Assembly: GCA_003535335.1 (NCBI GenBank)
Contig: DOHJ01000193.1
Span: 1 to 8,391, forward strand
DNA length: 8,391 nucleotides
Direction of reading: 5' to 3'
Origin: Paracoccaceae bacterium
Lineage (GTDB): Bacteria; Pseudomonadota; Alphaproteobacteria; Rhodobacterales; Rhodobacteraceae
Translations under genes and position numbers: made by a program
Shown: piece by piece, positions 5,869 to 8,391 of the stretch
How the letters are laid out: every line of letters begins with the position of its first letter
How positions within the stretch are numbered: position 1 is the stretch's first letter
Notes under the pieces: model-generated
What the model saw: the letters and a program-made list of their open reading frames with translations, nothing else
Databases searched by the model: none
What the model was told of the DNA's origin: nothing

Positions 5869-6878
5869 TCATATTCCCAGACCGTTTTCACCGAACCGGT
5901 GTATTTTGCTGTCATCCGGGGTTACAAAAATCCGGTCGCCATAGACCAAATTCATTTCACCTTCTTCGCGTACAGTGATTGTGCCGATATCATCCAGCTC
6001 GACATGGAAAAATGTATCAGACCCCAGATGTTCGGATATTTTCACTGTTCCGGCCCAGACGCCATTATCTTTTGAAACCGAACAATGTTCGGGGCGAATG
6101 CCAATGGTTTTTGCATTCTTTTTGGCGGCGTGTTCCCCCTCGATTAGATTCATTTTAGGCGATCCGATAAAGCCGGCCACAAAAAGATTTGCCGGTTTGT
6201 TATATAAATCCAGCGGGCTGCCGACCTGTTCAATCCGCCCCGCATGCAGCACCACAATTTTGTCAGCCATTGTCATTGCTTCAACCTGATCGTGGGTAAC
6301 ATAGACCATTGTTGTTTTAAGCTTCTTATGCAGCTCGGAAATTTCAAGTCGCATGTTGATGCGCAACGCGGCATCCAGATTGGAAAGTGGTTCGTCAAAT
6401 AAGAATGCAGAAGGTTCGCGAACAATCGCACGTCCAATTACAACCCGCTGGCGTTGGCCACCGGAAAGCTGCCCGGGTTTGCGGTCAATATAATCGGCCA
6501 AATTTAAAATCTTGGCGGCATTGTTAACTTTTTTGTCGCGCTCGGCCTTGTCCATTTTCGCCATCTTCAGCGGAAATTCAATATTCTTGCGAACAGTCAT
6601 ATGCGGATAAAGCGCGTAAGATTGAAAAACCATGGCCAGCCCGCGTTTGGCCGGCGGAATTTCGGTGGCATCTGCGCCATCTATGTAAATTGCGCCGCTA
6701 CTCACGTCTTCTAGCCCGGCAATCATCCTTAGCAATGTGGATTTTCCGCAACCTGTCCGCAACCTGATGGACCGACAAACACAATAAACTCACCATCTTC
6801 AACCGTTAAATTTAACGGCGGAATAACTTCGAGATTACCAAAGCTCTTGGTAATATTTTTTAGTGAAATTTGCCCCAT
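5869..6878 (-). pseudogene. MalK/UgpC-type ABC importer ATPase, frameshifted in Walker A
   Basis: The start is the ATG at 6878 with AAGGGG 5 bases upstream. The frame reads a normal ATPase N-terminus ([14 protein letters not shown]) up to GPSGCG, then an 11-bp tandem duplication at 6745-6766 shifts it, and it stops at 6729-6731 after 49 residues. The remaining frame, to the TGA at 5869, carries everything else. Removing one repeat copy gives 999 bp, or 332 residues, normal for the family. In that restored numbering the motifs are Walker A GPSGCGKST (36-44), Q-loop Q82, signature LSGGQ (134-138), Walker B LFDEP (156-160), switch H192 and a C-terminal OB/TOBE region with GIRPEH. The intact protein would power a carbohydrate ABC importer at the inner membrane. 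As sequenced it cannot bind ATP properly. Sequencing or assembly error and recent mutation are both possible. No permease genes lie beside it. Confidence 0.85.
6745..6766. repeat. Exact 11-bp tandem duplication in the ATPase Walker A codons
   Basis: TCCGCAACCTG occurs twice head to tail on the plus strand, at 6745-6755 and 6756-6766. On the coding strand the unit is CAGGTTGCGGA, encoding the Gly-Cys-Gly of the Walker A loop. There are exactly two copies with no partial third. Eleven is not a multiple of three, so the extra copy breaks the gene; deleting either copy restores the consensus P-loop. Confidence 0.95.
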
Positions 6879-6891
6879 AGAATCCCCTTAT

Positions 6892-6910
6892 GCAGATGCA
6901 AGGCAGATGC
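6892..6910. repeat. Short direct repeat GCAGATGC x2 in the ATPase leader
   Basis: GCAGATGC occurs at 6892-6899 and 6903-6910, 11 bp apart from start to start, or about one helical turn. It lies just upstream of the ATPase ribosome binding site and downstream of the candidate promoter. The spacing would suit a protein bound on one face of the helix, but eight bases is short and chance is a fair alternative. Confidence 0.3.
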
Positions 6911-6970
6911 CAGTTTTTGGAGCCTGCAAATGCGGTAATTTAGAAAAATATAGCCAAGAAAACATTCAAA

Positions 6971-7000
6971 ATAGTGTCGCAGAAAATAACATTTTGTCAA
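6971..7000 (-). promoter_or_regulatory. Candidate promoter for the ATPase-nanA transcript
   Basis: On the minus strand a perfect -35 box TTGACA (7000-6995) is followed after 18 bp by CACTAT (6976-6971), a poor -10 with 3 of 6 matches. It lies about 90 bp upstream of the ATPase start and downstream of the binding-protein terminator, where a separate promoter would be expected. The surrounding gap (6879-7154) is A/T-rich and I see no gene in it. Confidence 0.4.
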
Positions 7001-7072
7001 GTCGAATTGCCTATATTACTAAGAGCATTTCTGTTTAATTACATGTCTTTAAGTAAGGTCTAAATGAAAATA

Positions 7073-7093
7073 GGCGGCCCACAAAAGGCCGCC
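7073..7093 (-). terminator. Rho-independent terminator after the solute-binding protein gene
   Basis: GGCGGCC (7073-7079) and GGCCGCC (7087-7093) form a perfect G/C-only 7-bp stem with a 7-base loop. Read leftward, the stem is followed by TATTTTCATTT. It lies 62 bp past the stop of the binding protein, so it probably ends that transcript and separates it from the ATPase-nanA unit. The rightward side also ends in a T-containing stretch (CGTATTGTTTT), so partial two-way action is possible. Confidence 0.75.
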
Positions 7094-7154
7094 CGTATTG
7101 TTTTAATAATTTGTTACCCCTACAGATCAAAATGCAGGTGATAAATCAACTATA

Positions 7155-8391
7155 CTAGCCGTTTGCGCGTTCAAAAATTGCCGCAATTTTATCAGCAACC
7201 TTGGCCACCGCATCAGCCGCCGGAACGCCGTCAACCAACACAGTTTGCAAGGCTTCCGGAACAAGGTTTGTTGACAGAACTTCGCCCATTCCCGGTGATG
7301 GCTGGCCTTTATAGCTAACCGGAACGCCGGTTTTGGCGATATTGGAAAATTCGCCGTATTGTGGCCGTGATGTCCACCATGGATCTTCAAACAACTTCGG
7401 ATAAACCGGCACCCAACGACCGTTGGTTTTGGTTATAACCTCGTTATATTTCGCCGGATCCATCATGGCCTTGACCAGACCTTTGGCCAGCTCGGGTTCA
7501 GGTGCGGTGTTGAAAATACCGGTTGACCAAGTGTCGATCTGGTTAAACGCACCGGCCGGTCCGGCGGGCACACTGAACAGGCCGGTTTTTGCCTGCAATT
7601 CCGGATCATTACTAACAAGATGGGCATAGATCGAGGTCGGGTTGTTCACAAAAGCAACCTGTCCGGCCTGATACATCTTGTTATTCCACGATGATTCCGA
7701 GTTTCCGACAACGCCGCGCGGGATAATTCCGGCATCATTGTACATAGAATTGATAAAATCGAATCCGGCAATATTGCCCGCATTGTTAAACGCAGCCGTG
7801 CCGTTATCATCCGCCGTAAATCCGCCATGACACCATAAAATCTGCATGATGTTTTGCGACGCATCCGTGTTCAGGCCAAGGTCCAGACCAAAGCCGTAAA
7901 ACGGTTTATCCTGAACTATTTTACAGGTTTCGACAAACGCTTCCCAAGTGCGCGGATAATCCAGCCCGTGTTTTTCAAGCACATCAACGCGCGCGTGCAT
8001 TGGCCACGGGTTAAGCGCATAAGGCACACCCCAAGCTTTGCCACCATGGGTAACGGCGGCCAAAGATGTTTCGAAAATGCCGCCTTCAAAACCCTTCATG
8101 TCGTCAACAATATCAGTCACATCCATCATGCGACCCTGACTGCGATAAAGCTGGATCAGGGATTCATTTAGCCAAACAACGTCGGGCAGGTTTCCGGTTT
8201 CCAGACCTGCATTGATTTGCGGGATGAAGTCTTTGCCGGAAATCTTAACAAAAGCCGCTTCTGAATCTGACAAACCGGCAGATTTGCGGAACTCTTCAAA
8301 GTTTTCGCGGATAACTTCATCGGCAATTTTGGTAAAAGTCGGCAAATGCCAATAGACCAGCTTTTGTTCCCGTGCGGCCCAAGCCGTGCCG
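7155..8391 (-). CDS. Family-1 ABC transporter carbohydrate-binding protein, partial N-terminus
   Basis: 411 residues are visible, open through the right edge, so the true start and most of the signal peptide lie outside. The first visible residues, GTAWAAREQKLVYWH, look like the end of a signal peptide (cleavage near Ala-x-Ala) followed by the first strand of a mature periplasmic binding protein. A TTG at 8345 could be mistaken for a start but would remove that strand. Family features are the alternating alpha/beta fold typical of UgpB/MalE-type proteins, a mid-protein PYALNPWPMHARVDVLEKHG segment in the usual hinge/ligand region, GQVAFVNNPTSIY, and many Trp/Tyr/Asn residues suited to stacking on sugars. 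It would capture a carbohydrate for an ABC importer whose permeases are not in the window. Its link to the nearby ATPase and NanA suggests a sugar or nonulosonate ligand, but that is inferred. A strong terminator follows. Confidence 0.85.
   Translation of the reverse strand, partial: GTAWAAREQKLVYWHLPTFTKIADEVIRENFEEFRKSAGLSDSEAAFVKISGKDFIPQINAGLETGNLPDVVWLNESLIQLYRSQGRMMDVTDIVDDMKGFEGGIFETSLAAVTHGGKAWGVPYALNPWPMHARVDVLEKHGLDYPRTWEAFVETCKIVQDKPFYGFGLDLGLNTDASQNIMQILWCHGGFTADDNGTAAFNNAGNIAGFDFINSMYNDAGIIPRGVVGNSESSWNNKMYQAGQVAFVNNPTSIYAHLVSNDPELQAKTGLFSVPAGPAGAFNQIDTWSTGIFNTAPEPELAKGLVKAMMDPAKYNEVITKTNGRWVPVYPKLFEDPWWTSRPQYGEFSNIAKTGVPVSYKGQPSPGMGEVLSTNLVPEALQTVLVDGVPAADAVAKVADKIAAIFERANG

Noticed and set aside
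5728..6075. Plus-strand frame of 115 codons
   Set aside because: Its second half is antisense to the conserved C-terminal domain of the ATPase, and I do not recognise the first part.
5869..6762. Shortened but functional ATPase starting at the TTG at 6762
   Set aside because: That start has no ribosome binding site, removes the first strands of the nucleotide-binding domain and gives an incomplete P-loop. The true ATG with AAGGGG at 6878 shows the gene is frameshifted.
6729..6878. Programmed ribosomal frameshift in the ATPase gene
   Set aside because: There is no slippery heptamer or stimulatory structure at the junction, and an exact tandem duplication explains the shift fully.
7854..8171. 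Plus-strand frame of 105 codons opposite the binding protein
   Set aside because: It is antisense to a clear solute-binding protein and has no domain features.

Overview
The window looks like a catabolic accessory region of an alphaproteobacterium, possibly a marine Rhodobacterales or relative. This placement is an inference. It rests on the protein families present, on the ABC-importer style of sugar uptake, and on a base composition near half G+C judged by eye. No rRNA, tRNA, integrase or CRISPR signal is visible.

Layout. The left edge holds the start of a transketolase / pyruvate dehydrogenase E1-like gene on the minus strand (1-245). A short regulatory gap with two palindromes (246-369) separates it from a divergent, tightly packed plus-strand operon (370-4813). 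That operon encodes a NanR-like GntR/FCD regulator, a DHRS6-like short-chain dehydrogenase, a diketo-deoxy-sugar-acid hydrolase of the FAH family, a mannonate dehydratase (UxuA) and an SMP-30-type lactonase. Converging on it from the right, on the minus strand, are an N-acetylneuraminate lyase homologue (NanA, 4843-5724), a MalK/UgpC-type ABC ATPase broken by an exact 11-bp tandem duplication inside its Walker A motif (5869-6878), and a family-1 ABC solute-binding protein that runs off the right edge (7155-8391). A clear hairpin terminator lies between the binding protein and the ATPase, and a candidate promoter for the ATPase-nanA unit follows it.

How the genes could work together. The lactonase, UxuA, SDR and FAH form a plausible kinase-free chain: aldonolactone to D-mannonate, to 2-keto-3-deoxygluconate, to a 2,4-diketo acid, to pyruvate plus a C3 hydroxy acid such as glycerate. 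NanA and NanR homologues beside this chain, with no NanE or NanK in view, suggest that the starting compound could be a nonulosonic acid. The best fit is KDN (deaminated sialic acid), because NanA cleavage of KDN gives pyruvate plus D-mannose, and oxidation of mannose gives mannonolactone, which the operon could then process. No aldose dehydrogenase and no transporter permeases are inside the window, so this pathway is a hypothesis.

The strongest direct observation is the 11-bp duplication in the ATPase gene. Removing it restores a 332-residue protein with every ABC motif. As sequenced, translation stops after 49 residues.
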